From Pseudo-nitzschia pungens (taxonomy: Eukaryota > Bacillariophyta > Bacillariophyceae > Bacillariales > Bacillariaceae): a stretch of DNA of 64,000 nucleotides. Made by a program: the position numbers and the translations under genes. Position 1 is the stretch's first letter; every line of letters starts with the position of its first letter. Positions 1 to 10,607 of the stretch are shown here, one piece after another. The DNA lies in the NCBI GenBank assembly GCA_037355855.1, contig CM074758.1:8157001-8221000 (forward strand). The letters are read 5' to 3'. The notes beneath the pieces are model-generated. The model was not told the DNA's origin. It did not search any database and saw nothing but the letters and a program-made list of their open reading frames with translations.

Positions 1-994
1 GAAAAGGTAAGTTCTTTTGGATTGATCGAAGAAGAAAAATCATAGTAGATGCTTCGAAATCTGACTCTTGTTTTCTACTGTAAATTTAAAGGATACCGTG
101 GATCTCCGTCCTCCGACCAGTACAAAATCTGGACGAACAAATTCGGTGAAATCATTTTTGATACCATCAACACCTGCTGCAAGTGAAGCTGCTAGTTTTG
201 CTAGTAGTCTCTTTAAACCCCTCAACGACATGTTTGGGAAAAGTAAAAAAGAAGCATCTCAAGTTGGCGTCAGTGACACGGGTGCCTCCAGTAAAACTGA
301 AGATGACTCTCAAAATGTGACAGAAAAGATTCCTGTCCGAAAAAGTAACGAAGGCAAACCACCCATGGTTCGACCACCTATGATGCCTCAAACCAAAAAA
401 CTCGGAGAAAGCCTGCAGACAATTGGTGGTCGTGTTGGACCCCCGCCTTCAACACCAGCAAATAACAGTAACTTCACGATTCCTCCGCCACGACCTGTCC
501 CGAGAACGCCGATGGGTAGTGAGGTATTTTCGGAATTTCAATCAGTTGCTGGAAGCACGTATAGCAACGGAGCTGCATCCTCGACCTTTGACCCCCAAGC
601 ACGCGAAAGGGCTATACAGAAGCTACGCAAGAATCAGGCAGCCATCGGAGCAAGTCCCGCCATGCCGATGTACTATAATGATGATGATGATGATGATGAT
701 AAGGAGTCATCAGTTGCGGACAATTCTCCTATTCATTCCAATGCTCTATCCTATGATGTGTTTGCACCCCCTGGTGCTCTGGGTATTGTTGTCGATACAA
801 CCGAGAAAGGTTGCGTTGTGTACTCTTTGAAGAAATCCTCCCCAATGCAGGGGCTGATGAATCGCGGAGATTTGATTATCGGGTTGGACAATTTCGACGT
901 ACGAAATATGAGCGCTGCGTCTTTGACCAAGTTAATGGCCAAGAAATCGGAGCAAGCAGAACGCAAATTCACTTTGATACCGAGTACCGAGTAG
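1..994 (+). CDS. PDZ-like domain protein, 3' part
   Basis: This is the 3' end of a gene that starts outside the window. Six bases of an upstream exon (GAA AAG) are followed by a GTAAGT donor at 7. The intron runs 7-91 and ends in AAG, and the last exon runs 92-994 in phase 0. The visible part is about 300 residues. Most of it is Ser/Pro/Thr-rich and looks disordered, with a run of seven Asp encoded by a GAT repeat near 679-700. The last 80 residues (from YDVFAPPGALGIVVD to the stop) look like a small PDZ-type fold: a GxLGI-like carboxylate loop, then MNRGDLIIGLDNFDV, which matches the usual GDxIxxxN segment. PDZ domains bind C-terminal peptides. Partner and location are unknown. The exon structure is well supported; the PDZ assignment is from motif reading only. 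Confidence 0.7.
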
Positions 995-1140
995 CTACGA
1001 AAGTGGTCCGTACTATTCTGCAGATTTCTCGACCCTGCAGCAAGATTGGGGAGTAATGCTCGTTCAAAAAAGTCTTTATATCAGTGCACTGTAATAAATA
1101 ATCGTCAAACATTTTCATTTGCTATCGTACTGAAAAATAG

Positions 1141-1587
1141 TTATGTCGGTGGCGGAAGCCTACCATGGAGCCGAAAATATTCGCTACGAACCTTCTTCGC
1201 TTCCTTCGCATTTTTTCCCTCTTCGTCGTTGCCCTTCATTGATATTATTTTCTTTTGGTTTTGCCTTTCTCGCCGCCTCCCTCTTCTCGTTTTCTTACTG
1301 TTCAATTGACCTTGGCTCTCATCTTCCTCCGTCACCTTCTGGTCGGTGGGAGCCTCATCGAGATCAGTGGCTTTCTCATTGGTTTCTGTATTGCGTCTGG
1401 ATCTATCCGTCGAGCTGGTCGCTTTTGTTTCAATTGTTGAAGATCCTTCTCTAGCTGACATAGATGGCACCAGCAAACGCTCCATGCATGGTGCTGTAAT
1501 GCTCATAGGAAGCATTTCTTCGGGTGGAATATGTCGATACTCTATCATCTCTTCGCTTTCGTCCTCCTCGTCGCCCACAAAGACCAT
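1141..1587 (-). CDS. small charged hypothetical protein
   Basis: Open frame of 148 residues from ATG at 1587 to TAA at 1141. The composition is typical of a soluble nuclear or cytosolic protein: an acidic N-terminus (VFVGDEEDESEEM), a central Ser/Thr/Glu-rich stretch, and a basic patch (KKTRRGRRRERQNQKK) that could be a nuclear localisation signal. It ends in YFRLHGRLPPPT. The frame stays open upstream to 1728, but that part reads like UTR (hydrophobic, Cys/Phe-rich), so I chose the internal ATG. It lies 137 bp downstream of a methyltransferase-like gene on the same strand. I recognise no family. It could be part of a larger spliced gene, or spurious. Confidence 0.45.
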   Translation of the reverse strand: MVFVGDEEDESEEMIEYRHIPPEEMLPMSITAPCMERLLVPSMSAREGSSTIETKATSSTDRSRRNTETNEKATDLDEAPTDQKVTEEDESQGQLNSKKTRRGRRRERQNQKKIISMKGNDEEGKNAKEAKKVRSEYFRLHGRLPPPT

Positions 1588-1724
1588 TTGACAGATTCTT
1601 ATATACCAAACAAAGAATGCGAACCGTACATGTGGAAACGGCAAATTGTTTGTCAGAAAAAATGAGGTTCGACCGTAAAGTGACAAAGATGAATGCGAAC
1701 GAGAGACAGAGACACAAAAAAAAC

Positions 1725-2714
1725 TCACTCAGACCGCTTCCACACGCTTATCGAATCCCGAACGTGCAACCAATTCGGAAGTTGAATTTTTGCAATACAG
1801 TGAAATTCCGAAGCGAGTCTCTGTTGGAACTCCGACGAGGAAGATCTCCCCCACGGGGACTGTTCCATATTTAGGGTTGCGTCGAAGAAGGCCAGTTCAC
1901 CGACGTGAATGACATATTTGCCTTTGTATTCGTTGAGACAATGCCAGCCGAAGGATAATGGCCGTTGGTGGTCTTGTTCGACCGAATTGTCGTCGCCGTC
2001 GTCGCCGTCGTCGTCGTCAACTCCGTCTGGTGGTACAGGGGCATCTTCTTCATCGGGATAACACAAGAAGAGAGTGCGATCTTTCAATTCAGGAAATTTC
2101 AAGACTTCAGGCCCCCCTTTTCGCAAAACCAGTTGCGGTAACGCCGACTCGTCACTGTTGGATTTTGTCCCGTTACCAGATTTGTTCCGTTTGCGTTTCT
2201 TTCTGTTTGAACCACCGTCTGAGTGAAGGATCTTCCCTCCCTCTTGTATATTCCTGTCGTATGCTACGACATCAATGCCGCCCATTTGTGTCATGTAATT
2301 GGCCCAATATGCATTCGATCCACTGCCGATTTCCACAATGGGAGAAAAGGCGCGAAAGATCTTTAGGCATTCCTTAGTGGGCGTTGCCCACGCGTATCGA
2401 TTGACAAGCCCTTCACCAATCTCTGCCTGTTCCATCCATAGCTCAGCACGTCGTTCGGGGGTGATTAAAAGGGGAGAAAAGAAATGATCCCTCTCTTTGC
2501 GTGTGAGCGAAGACAGGAAGGATTGTTGCTCGGTGTACAGCGGATTGCTGTTCATTTCGCTGGTGATCTGTTCGAATTCGTTACTGTTCGAGGCATCATT
2601 TGCTCCATCGATGGATTTTATGGTTGCGGTCTTTCCACCTTTGGAATCGTTTGTTTCGGCAACACTTGTGCCACCAGAGCTTGGATGTGACTTCCGCTTT
2701 TTGTTCTTCCCCAT
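1725..2714 (-). CDS. SAM-dependent methyltransferase-like protein
   Basis: A 329-residue protein starting at ATG 2714. The frame is open further upstream, but that part reads as non-coding, while the segment from MGKNKKRK onward has a clear protein character. Residues 1-60 are basic and low-complexity. Residues 126-141 (IVEIGSGSNAYWANYM) match the glycine-rich SAM-binding motif I of class I methyltransferases. An acidic residue typical of motif II follows in VVAYDRN. A Lys/Arg/Asn-rich insertion and an Asp-rich run (VDDDDGDDGDD) interrupt the fold. LFLCYPDEEDAP resembles motif IV with the NPPY-like tetrapeptide replaced by CYPD. KYVIHVGEL then reads as a late beta strand. Substrate unknown. 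Proteins of this layout occur in algae without assigned function, so catalytic activity is inferred. Confidence 0.72.
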   Translation of the reverse strand: MGKNKKRKSHPSSGGTSVAETNDSKGGKTATIKSIDGANDASNSNEFEQITSEMNSNPLYTEQQSFLSSLTRKERDHFFSPLLITPERRAELWMEQAEIGEGLVNRYAWATPTKECLKIFRAFSPIVEIGSGSNAYWANYMTQMGGIDVVAYDRNIQEGGKILHSDGGSNRKKRKRNKSGNGTKSNSDESALPQLVLRKGGPEVLKFPELKDRTLFLCYPDEEDAPVPPDGVDDDDGDDGDDNSVEQDHQRPLSFGWHCLNEYKGKYVIHVGELAFFDATLNMEQSPWGRSSSSEFQQRLASEFHCIAKIQLPNWLHVRDSISVWKRSE

Positions 2715-4769
2715 GGTAACTGATTGTGCACAAGATGGTGGACGCTGGCCAGTTATCTCCTCAAAAATTTCGTGATGGGTACATGAATAGGTACGAACTC
2801 GCACTCGTCCGGTAAATCGAAGTAAGATTACCGGTACTGTATCGGTCTTACAGCAATCAGTGATCGGTGTCCGTGATCGGTGTCTGTGAATTGACAAAAT
2901 GCGACAAAAAAGCTCACGACACAAAAATACTGATGGACCGCGCAGCATGCGGACGTCCGTGCGCTCCGCATTTACCGAGTACGCGAAACAAACGCGAGTA
3001 ACAAGAGTCGTCGTTGTTTCGTACGTGAGATTACCCTGTGGCAAAGTGTTTTGTTGAGCACTCCATAATAACATCATTATTCCCCGAACCAGCACGCACA
3101 GCTATCATCCAAGGACTGCCCATTGTATCCATCAATTCCCACTGCATCATTGTCTTTAGCTGTCGTTCCTTTCGATTACTAGAAGGTGATAATTTGTACT
3201 ACTCCTGTCATGACAGTTGTCATGACAGTTGTCATGACAGTCATTATTTCTGCTGGCACTGCTGGTTTCTATTGACTCAGTGCATACTTTTTCCTATTAC
3301 ATCATGATCCACTCAAAAGTATAAACAGTCACCTTGCTGTCTAGTACTAGTAATGGCCCAAGAACTCATTATTATCACCTACTACCTCCCATTGCTGGTG
3401 TATCACACCACTGTGTTGAGCATTATCCCTGCTGTTGTGTTCTGCTGCCTGCCCTTCCAATGGTGACCCATACAATTCTCTTCTCCACAGAGCACTTATT
3501 CTTCCTTTATTTGTTCCACCTCCAGCTTCTCGGCCCAGCTACAAATGGACTTACTCTCCCCTCACTCGAACTGCTTTTTGATTCCAACTTGATCAGGCTC
3601 ACATTGTGGATCAATTAAAAACAGAAAAAAAGAATCATCCATTCACTTTGGAAACTCGTGCCGGTAGGCTTTTGATGACCAAGGTTACTGGTAATTAGTC
3701 TGCGTACTATTGAAGACTAAAAAGTACTAATGCTTGAACCTACTCGTACGGTACGAGTTCTCGTCGTCATCTTCAAATGATTATTATTATCATTATTTTG
3801 ATTGATGAACTTTTAGACAAAAACAATTTTCATCCATTCGGATTGACTGTAAGGTTTACGGTAAGTATGATTACTGCAGGAAACGGTTAGAAAACAATGA
3901 ATGATGAGTCACTGACCTGTTACGTACGAAGTACGATACGTACCATTAGTAACCTTACTCGTACGAAGTATTTTTGATGCTCGGAGTTCTCGAAGAATAT
4001 TTTAGTTCTGTTTTTAAGTACGAGTACTTTCAATTTACCGCAGCCACGAACTGTGCTGTACAAGCTGGAGTAAGGCCTTGCCTTAGAGAATGCGAAGGTA
4101 AACTTACCTACCTCGTACAGTAAATCGTCGACAAATAATAAATTCTGTAAATTATTTCTTCTCTAACGTGTTCTGACACTTTGTATCCTCACTTCACTTG
4201 TGCTCTAAAAATCGAAAACCTTTTCGTCGGGGAAGAACTAAAATATCATTCTACGAGTAAGTTACGTACCTGTACCAGGTACCAGTTTAATAATGCGCTG
4301 GAATTGTAAAAGATCTTGGCGGGTTGAAAAACAAAAAGTTTGAAAAAAATTGATACAAAGCAAGGTTAATTACAGTACTTCGTAAGCCTTGCTTAGTAAT
4401 AGTAAACCTTACTCGTACTGGTAAGATAGTGATGATCCCTCCTCACCTTCGCATTCGTACCGAACGGTAAGTGCAAAGCAGTCCTTACTCGTATGTTGGA
4501 AGTATTGTTTTCCTGTTCGGATCATGAGCGATTTCTGCTCACAGCACTCCCATCTGACAGAAGACTTTAAAATACATGCTTCAAGCGTCGGACGGATTGA
4601 TGGAAGATTTCTTTCCTCATTCACCCCATTCACTGCCGACGCTCTCTTCCTAAATGTTTCCCTTTTCCGTGATACAAGGCACGCTCGGAAATACATCCCC
4701 ATCACGATTTACGTACCTCCAGACAAAGAATAATACTTCGTTTCAAAAACACAGGCAAAAATACCCGAA
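2715..4769 (+). other. intergenic region, no gene seen
   Basis: About 2 kb between a minus-strand and a plus-strand gene, so it may hold both promoters. Short open frames here are rich in Cys, His, Ser and Phe and look like chance. It contains a 3-copy palindromic repeat at 3206-3239 and many dispersed words of the TACTCGTACG, GTAACCTTAC and TACGTAC type, for example near 3950-3970 and 4400-4420. Confidence 0.6.
3206..3239 (+). repeat. three-copy palindromic tandem repeat
   Basis: The perfect 10-bp palindrome TGTCATGACA occurs three times at 3206, 3218 and 3230, separated each time by GT, giving a strict 12-bp period. A palindrome repeated on a roughly helical period could be a set of binding sites for a dimeric regulator. 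It may also be a simple minisatellite. Confidence 0.9.
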
Positions 4770-6461
4770 ATGGATTCGTCCCAGAATGCGAATGTCGATC
4801 CCGTCGATATCATGGATCAGGACATTGATGTGAGCGCTCTCGTCGAAGCCGCGGACAACCTCAATCAATCGAGAAATATGAGCCATCGAGGCAAGATTTT
4901 TAACTACATCACCCAGCTTGTCTTTGAGATGGATGAATCTCTTACCAAGCTGAAGGCAAAGGACTTCACTGTCGAGAAACTCGAAGAAATGTCTGTTTTT
5001 ATATACGAATCCATGTGTATTTCGGCGCGAAACTACCACAGCGTTCAGCACGTCTTTGATATTCTTAACCACGACAATCGTCTCAGGAACAATCCCATAA
5101 CAGTTTTGGCGACCTGTTTTCACGATTGCATCTACTACCACGTGGATGGGGGATTGACACCGGTGCAAGCCAAACTACTCAAAGGATGTTTCAAGATTGA
5201 AGGCCCAAAGATCGAGGAGGAAAATGATTCGGAACGCATTACGTCGCAAAGTATCTACAAGTTTTTTGCTACCGCTAGCGAAAATAGGGGGGGAAACCCA
5301 GAAAAGAATACCTTGCTCCTGCATATGGTAGAAACTATTTTTGGATACACGCCGGGGCAGAATATTTCTATTTCAAACGATGGTCTCAACGAATTTCTCA
5401 GCGCATTAGTGGCTGTTCGGATGCTCGGAGATCACTTGCCATTGGAAAGATTAGCAGAAATTGCTTGTTGCATCGAATCTACAATTCCCTTTCGCCCGAT
5501 TGATAAGAAGACAGGAAAGAGTCACATGGATCTCCTGTTTGAAAACATGAAGGAAGCCAGAGATATATTCGGTTTGCTACTTACTGACGAAGATCTAGTA
5601 TCTAGCGTTCAGCAAGCCTGTTTACTTTCGAATAGCGATGTTGGAAATTTTGGAACCATTGATCGGCATTGGTTCCTCGACAATGCATGGAGTTTGCTGC
5701 CAGAAACCAACGAATCGCTCCGGAATGAATACATCTACAGCGTTCATCACTTTCACAGTGCTTTGTACAAGATGTACGGCTTTTACGGATTCTTAGAGCC
5801 GAGTGTTGTCTTTCATCACTATCGAGGCGTCCCCGATGCATCCGAAATGAAACGGTTAACTGAAGAATGCAGCAATAACCTCGCTTTTGGTAGGACTTAC
5901 GTCGGGGCAAAACTTGTCGCAATGAGTCTCGTCTCAGCAATTGCTCTGTTGACGGGCGGAGATGCACCTATCTCTTTGTTCACTGGCGATTTACGGGAAG
6001 CAGAACGCCGGAGTAGCCAGATTTCGATTTACAACGTATCGGAAGTGCTGAATCGCACCCGGTTAGAAAAGCTAAGAAAGACAAGTCGTTCTAAAAACTG
6101 GTGGGCGTGGCGTCCCAAAAATCAACGCGAGGAACGAAAGAAAGAAGGATGCAATTTGCTAGTGTACCAAATCCTAGCGGAGGGTCGAAGATCCAAATCG
6201 TCGTTTGACACAAAGCGATCTCCATGGGCAGCGGAATTGTACAGCTACATGGGGGATGAAGGATTGAATACACTTTTGAAGGAGCTAAGTTTGTATCCAA
6301 TGACTGCAGATAAAGCTTGGAAACTTTTGCGAGCACTACCTCGGGATCCACTTCTCTCGATTGTAAGCAACATCGCTAGACATGCAAGGCCAAGAACCAA
6401 TAAAATCGATGACATCATTTTACGTCTAGAATCCGGGTCCTTCGATGATTCATTGCATTGA
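4770..6461 (+). CDS. HD-domain phosphohydrolase-like protein
   Basis: Intronless 563-residue protein from ATG 4770. Residues about 86-126 carry RNYHSVQHVFDIL followed by CFHDCIYYHVD. The order H...H...HD is the metal-binding signature of the HD superfamily (metal-dependent phosphohydrolases), in the RxYHxxxHV variant seen in poorly characterised predicted hydrolases. The N-terminal 30 residues are acidic. The C-terminal half (from about residue 250) is helical, with Trp-rich basic patches (SKNWWAWRPKNQREERKK) and no family I recognise. I saw no signal peptide. Substrate is unknown; HD enzymes commonly act on nucleotides or phosphoesters. The motif is clear, but activity is an inference. Confidence 0.75.
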   Translation: MDSSQNANVDPVDIMDQDIDVSALVEAADNLNQSRNMSHRGKIFNYITQLVFEMDESLTKLKAKDFTVEKLEEMSVFIYESMCISARNYHSVQHVFDILNHDNRLRNNPITVLATCFHDCIYYHVDGGLTPVQAKLLKGCFKIEGPKIEEENDSERITSQSIYKFFATASENRGGNPEKNTLLLHMVETIFGYTPGQNISISNDGLNEFLSALVAVRMLGDHLPLERLAEIACCIESTIPFRPIDKKTGKSHMDLLFENMKEARDIFGLLLTDEDLVSSVQQACLLSNSDVGNFGTIDRHWFLDNAWSLLPETNESLRNEYIYSVHHFHSALYKMYGFYGFLEPSVVFHHYRGVPDASEMKRLTEECSNNLAFGRTYVGAKLVAMSLVSAIALLTGGDAPISLFTGDLREAERRSSQISIYNVSEVLNRTRLEKLRKTSRSKNWWAWRPKNQREERKKEGCNLLVYQILAEGRRSKSSFDTKRSPWAAELYSYMGDEGLNTLLKELSLYPMTADKAWKLLRALPRDPLLSIVSNIARHARPRTNKIDDIILRLESGSFDDSLH

Positions 6462-6555
6462 ATGTGACACTCACAATTGGCGTCACACCTAAAATATGAA
6501 AAGAACAAACATCCAAATTCAATTGATTAATGATAAAACACCACATTATTCGTCG

Positions 6556-8237
6556 TCATCTATCCAAGTATCGTTTGAGGAGTGCAACGAGATCATCTGG
6601 TGCTTCTGCATGGACCCAATGGCCGGAACCTCGAATAGTTGTCAACATGTGGTTAGGAAAAAAAGATGCTATTTGATCCATGTATGCATGCCGGACAAAT
6701 CGAGACTGTCCACCATTGATAATGAACACATCTCCTTCGTATATTGACTTAGACGATGATTTACTCGCAATCAATGATGATGACGTTGCTGTCAAATCAA
6801 AACCTGCAATCTGCTCCAGCTCCTGTACCATAGTGCCAATAGGGACTTTCCACTTATTATTCCTGCTATCGTAGTTTGTCAATACAAAAGCGCGAAGAGC
6901 GGGGTCCGGAATGGCTTTCCGAAGTGAAAGATCGATCTCTCGTTTGTTTGCTTCCTCGCCTGTTGCTGCGGCGTCCTCAATGACTTTATGTACGGCACGA
7001 AGAATATCTTCTACCGCCCTCCAGTGCGGATCTGCCTCGCGAGTATATGTTACGGGAGCTATATCAAGTACAACTAGGCCTGCAACATACTCAGGATGGA
7101 GCAGTGCTAGCGCTTGCGCGACCTTGCCGCCCATGGACTGAATTTTGTTGAACAAAGAATGAGATCAAACAATTTTGTGAACAAGAACGATACAGAAGCT
7201 CTAAATAATTTACACGTACATGTCCGACAAGGATGACTTTCTGAATGTTCTGGGATTTTAAGAAATGTACCACGTCTTAACATGGGTACCAGTAGAAAAG
7301 GAACCAAATGATTGTTAGTACACGGAAATTGAGACAGAGCACAGTCAGCTGCGATGTCGTGGTTGATGTGGTACACAGCATCGAGATAAACTGCAACTAA
7401 TTTCATTTTCCAACACACAATGTTCTTACCTTGGGCCATACTAGGGTAAGACACTTCAAACATTGCAGAATCTTGTTGAGATAACTCATGGATTAAACAG
7501 GAAAAATCTGGGAAAAGAAAGGAGATCACATATCCAGGATACGCAGCTATTTTCTTTCATGACTTACTATTGTCTGACCAAGGTTGTGTATCACCGTGAT
7601 TGCGCAAGTCAACACCAATGATTCTCCTTTTTTTTTCTATTCGTCTCGACAACATGTTTGCGCAAGTTGCAAAGTTCCGTTTGCTCCCCAGCAAACCATG
7701 AAGAAATAAAACAGGTTCTTCCTCTTCAGAGATGTCGGTGTCTTCTGTTGATGGTGCGTAGAATTCTACCCATTCCAATGATAAATTAGTTGTTTCTTTT
7801 TCGTGATCAACAGAGGATGAACTCGTGAAATGAACATTGTGCTTGGAACCGATGACGCTCTTGCTTTGTCCATGATTTAAATTTTGCGCAGTTGCTGACC
7901 CGGCAGTCGGAAACATGCTGAATTCACTTGAACAATAAACGGCTGCTTCACTGATTCGGGCATTTGGTATAAACCCGCGAACATAGACACATCTCGTTTC
8001 CAACATAACCATCAAGATCCCGAGTATGATTAGTACAGACGGCTGCAACAATTTCGGGCACTTGTGTTTCCTCCTCCGTCTACCAGGTATTATTGTCCTA
8101 AATTGAGGACCAAACACCTCCCGATCAGTACTATAGTACTCGCTGAAGTCGTCGAGACCGTCTATCTCTTCCATTTCCTTCCGATCAACTATGTACGTGG
8201 TGCCGGACAAAAGATTGCCGTATGATGACACCATCAT
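6556..8237 (-). CDS. ABHD11-like alpha/beta hydrolase, four exons
   Basis: Exons on the minus strand are 8237-7568, 7507-7430, 7275-7220 and 7137-6556. All introns are GT-AG and short (60, 154 and 82 bp), and the phases agree, giving 461 residues. Residues 66-82 form a membrane or signal-anchor segment after a basic stretch (PGRRRRKHK). The hydrolase core follows: the oxyanion HG loop in VLFLHGLLGSKRNF, then IGVDLRNHGDT, then the nucleophile elbow VILVGH-SMGGK. An intron falls exactly between the His and Ser codons, so the catalytic Ser 269 opens exon 4. The C-terminal GSGHWVHAEAPD supplies the catalytic His. The order and spacing match the ABHD11/YbfF group, which hydrolyses esters or thioesters. 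The natural substrate is unknown. Confidence 0.88.
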
Positions 8238-8670
8238 TGCAATGCTGCGTTTTGTAAGTACAATACCGATTGTGGTACTTCAGCTAAAGTTCCTACCAAA
8301 TCGTTCCAATCAAAGTAGAATCTCTCTCACGCGAAATGATTTTCTTGATGATCATCGCAACAGTCAACAGGGACCGTATTTTGTCGTGGTACCTAACCTT
8401 ATGACGATCATTATTTCGAGAAAGCATAATAAAATAATTATATGTCGCTTGTATCGTTACTGGGTACGTACGCATGTTGTACTAGTAGTAGCTGCACTCG
8501 TATTCGAACGCAGACGTAGTCAACAAATCGATGTACGGTATTACTTCGTACTACGTATTGAGTAATCTTTTTTAAGGTTATGTCAACAAAAAGAAAGTAA
8601 TAATACGGTGTAAGGTTACCGTAATTACGATAAGGCTACCTTAACCTTGGTTCGCAATAATAGAACTAGT
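8238..8670 (+). other. intergenic region left of transposon
   Basis: 433 bp between the hydrolase start and the left end of the piggyBac-like element. I see no gene. It is AT-rich and carries palindromic words such as TACTTCGTACTACGTA and GTAAGGTTACCGTAATTACG. Confidence 0.6.
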
Positions 8671-8693
8671 ATCGTTTAGTGATGGCGCCCGGA
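8671..8693 (+). repeat. left terminal inverted repeat
   Basis: 23 bp, an exact reverse complement of 14249-14271. The outermost bases ATCGTTTAG may include target DNA, because the boundary to within one or two bases depends on whether the duplication is TA or longer. Confidence 0.95.
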
Positions 8694-8702
8694 AAAATAT
8701 CC

Positions 8703-8941
8703 ATATCCAAAAATCAACGCAATAGCGTTGATACATTTTGGAGCAATCCTAACTTCTAAACTATTCATCCAATATCAACAAGTAATGGCTCATTAGAAAG
8801 CTCTCACTCTCCTCTTTCCATAGGTATATAGTTTTATATACTTCAGAGGTGCTCTTGTTGTTGCAAATAGCTACTGAAGTATACACATGTGAAGAGATTA
8901 AATATTGAATTATCAACGCATATGCGTTGATTTTTGGATAT
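8703..8941. repeat. internal fold-back pair inside the transposon
   Basis: Arms of 31 bp at 8703-8733 and 8911-8941 are inverted copies with two mismatches. Each arm is itself a small hairpin (CAACGC...GCGTTG). The 177 bp between them is AT-rich and without a gene. The pair sits just inside the left terminal repeat. It could be a subterminal transposase-binding region or a small nested foldback element. Confidence 0.85.
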
Positions 8942-9367
8942 TTTTTCCCCTCGCGCATTTACTAGTAATGACTAGTTTGATTCAATTTTTGCGCGCCTCT
9001 ATTTTTTGCGGGTTTCTCGATTTTTCTTTTGGAAAGAACCATCATCGACACACTGTCTTCTCATCTTTCTCAAATTGGTATGTGTTCTCGTTCCAAACAA
9101 ATAGACGACGGTATGTCTGTGATTGTCTGATCCGATGGTGTCAATGAACTACCAATCCCTGCTGATCAAGGTAATCAGAACACAATCGTTGTCCAATTAA
9201 ATTAAGACTATCCTTCTGTTCATATCCGTTGTTGCCAATTTTCTACTACACGACGTTGGAAATGACATCATCCGGAATCATTTTTGTGTTGGAGATGTAT
9301 TGTTGTTGTAATATGGTGTTTCTTTCTATTCACAAAAATAAAAAAATGTAAAAGGAACATAACAATC

Positions 9368-10592
9368 ATGCCAATCCAAACACCTGAATTCAAAGTCGAT
9401 GATCTCTACCCTGACCTCAAAAAAAAGGAGGAAGATCCTTCTCCATTATCTGCGCCGCCGTCGGAAACGCCACCTTGTCCAGATGCATGGAAGCGAAATA
9501 ATATACCGGCGCTAGACTACAAAGCTTGTGGTTTTGCTTCGAGGACTGTATTCAAAGCCAGAAAATTATTTGATAGAGAAACAATCAAGAACAGGATTAA
9601 GAGGAGAATCAGAAAGAAAAGGAACATGAAACTCAAGTGGTATCCGGCTTCAAAGGCACGTCAAGTTGAACGTGCTGTCGAATTTTTAGACCCAGGTTAT
9701 GGGTGGAAGATCCAAGTTGTAAGAGACGATTCTGTCCCTCCACCTCCCTTACCCAAAACACCACCTTTAACACCATCGCCCGAGCTTCCGAATGTAAATT
9801 CTGTTCTGATGAAAGGTGCAGAATTATTGTATCAGAGATCGAAGCGAATGAAAGAGGCAAAAGCAAAGGCGAGAGCTCTATTCGATACAAAGAAATCCAA
9901 AAAGAAAGATGCCGAACTAAAAACCGATGATACAGACGACGATGACAGAAAGCCGGCTGCGTTGGATTTATCTTCAGTGAAGAAAGACCCACCAGACCAT
10001 TCATACCAAAACGTTCCAGCAAACAAAAAAAAAGAGTGGACTATTTTATGACCCACCGGAAGATCTTATCCTTGAAGGAGCAGCACGTTTCTTTTATAAA
10101 GAATCGATGTCCGAATCGAAAGAGAAGAGTAATGATTTGTACACCGAGCATCCATCTCTGGGATATCTAGCAGAGCGACGTTGTTTGGGATGTGGGTTGG
10201 CAACGTGTCTTCAAAAGAGTTATATTGCCACTGCAGTAGCTATGGCTCAAAGTGCTATTTCTTCTGAACTCGGTGAACTAGAAGGAATGTCCTTTCGACA
10301 CAAGAAACAGTGGTTCATTGGGATATATCATAAAGTTAGAGGTTGGGAAGTTCAATCCGAAGCTATGTACTGTTCTTGCGCCGTAAAATTTGCCTACAAA
10401 GAATGGAGTACCGGATGGAATTCTAAAGCAATGGCTCTAGAAAAACAGGAAAGAGATACTCGTCTTATGAACCATGGTATTGTTTATGACCCCTTCAACT
10501 TTGTTGGTAGCGAGTGTCCAATTGAATCGAAAGCAAAGGAGAAGGTAGACACCGAGAACTCTTGTAATAAGAAAGTGAAGAAAGAAGATTAG
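9368..10592 (+). CDS. transposon accessory protein, frameshifted
   Basis: Two open frames (9368-10051 and the frame ending at 10592) belong to one gene. At 10025-10033 there is a run of nine A. Reading it as eight continues the protein smoothly from VPANKKK into SGLFYDPPEDLILEGAARFF and then into the downstream frame, so a one-base insertion, a sequencing error or programmed slippage separates them. The joined protein would be about 400 residues. The N-terminal part is basic and Pro-rich (KNRIKRRIRKKRNMKLKW). The C-terminal part has paired cysteines (RRCLGCGLATCLQ, MYCSCAVKF) and no family I recognise. It lies inside the inverted repeats and converges on the transposase, so it is a second transposon gene. 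Its function is unknown; DNA binding is plausible from the basic patches. Confidence 0.7.
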
Positions 10593-10607
10593 AAAATAAA
10601 TAACTTA

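Noticed and set aside
3038..3618. Two short plus-strand frames
   Set aside because: They are Cys/His/Phe/Leu-rich, overlap simple repeats, and do not continue into any recognisable domain.
9284..9367. Upstream start for the transposon accessory protein
   Set aside because: The extension is Cys/Trp/Phe-rich and reads as leader; ATG 9368 begins the charged protein-like sequence.
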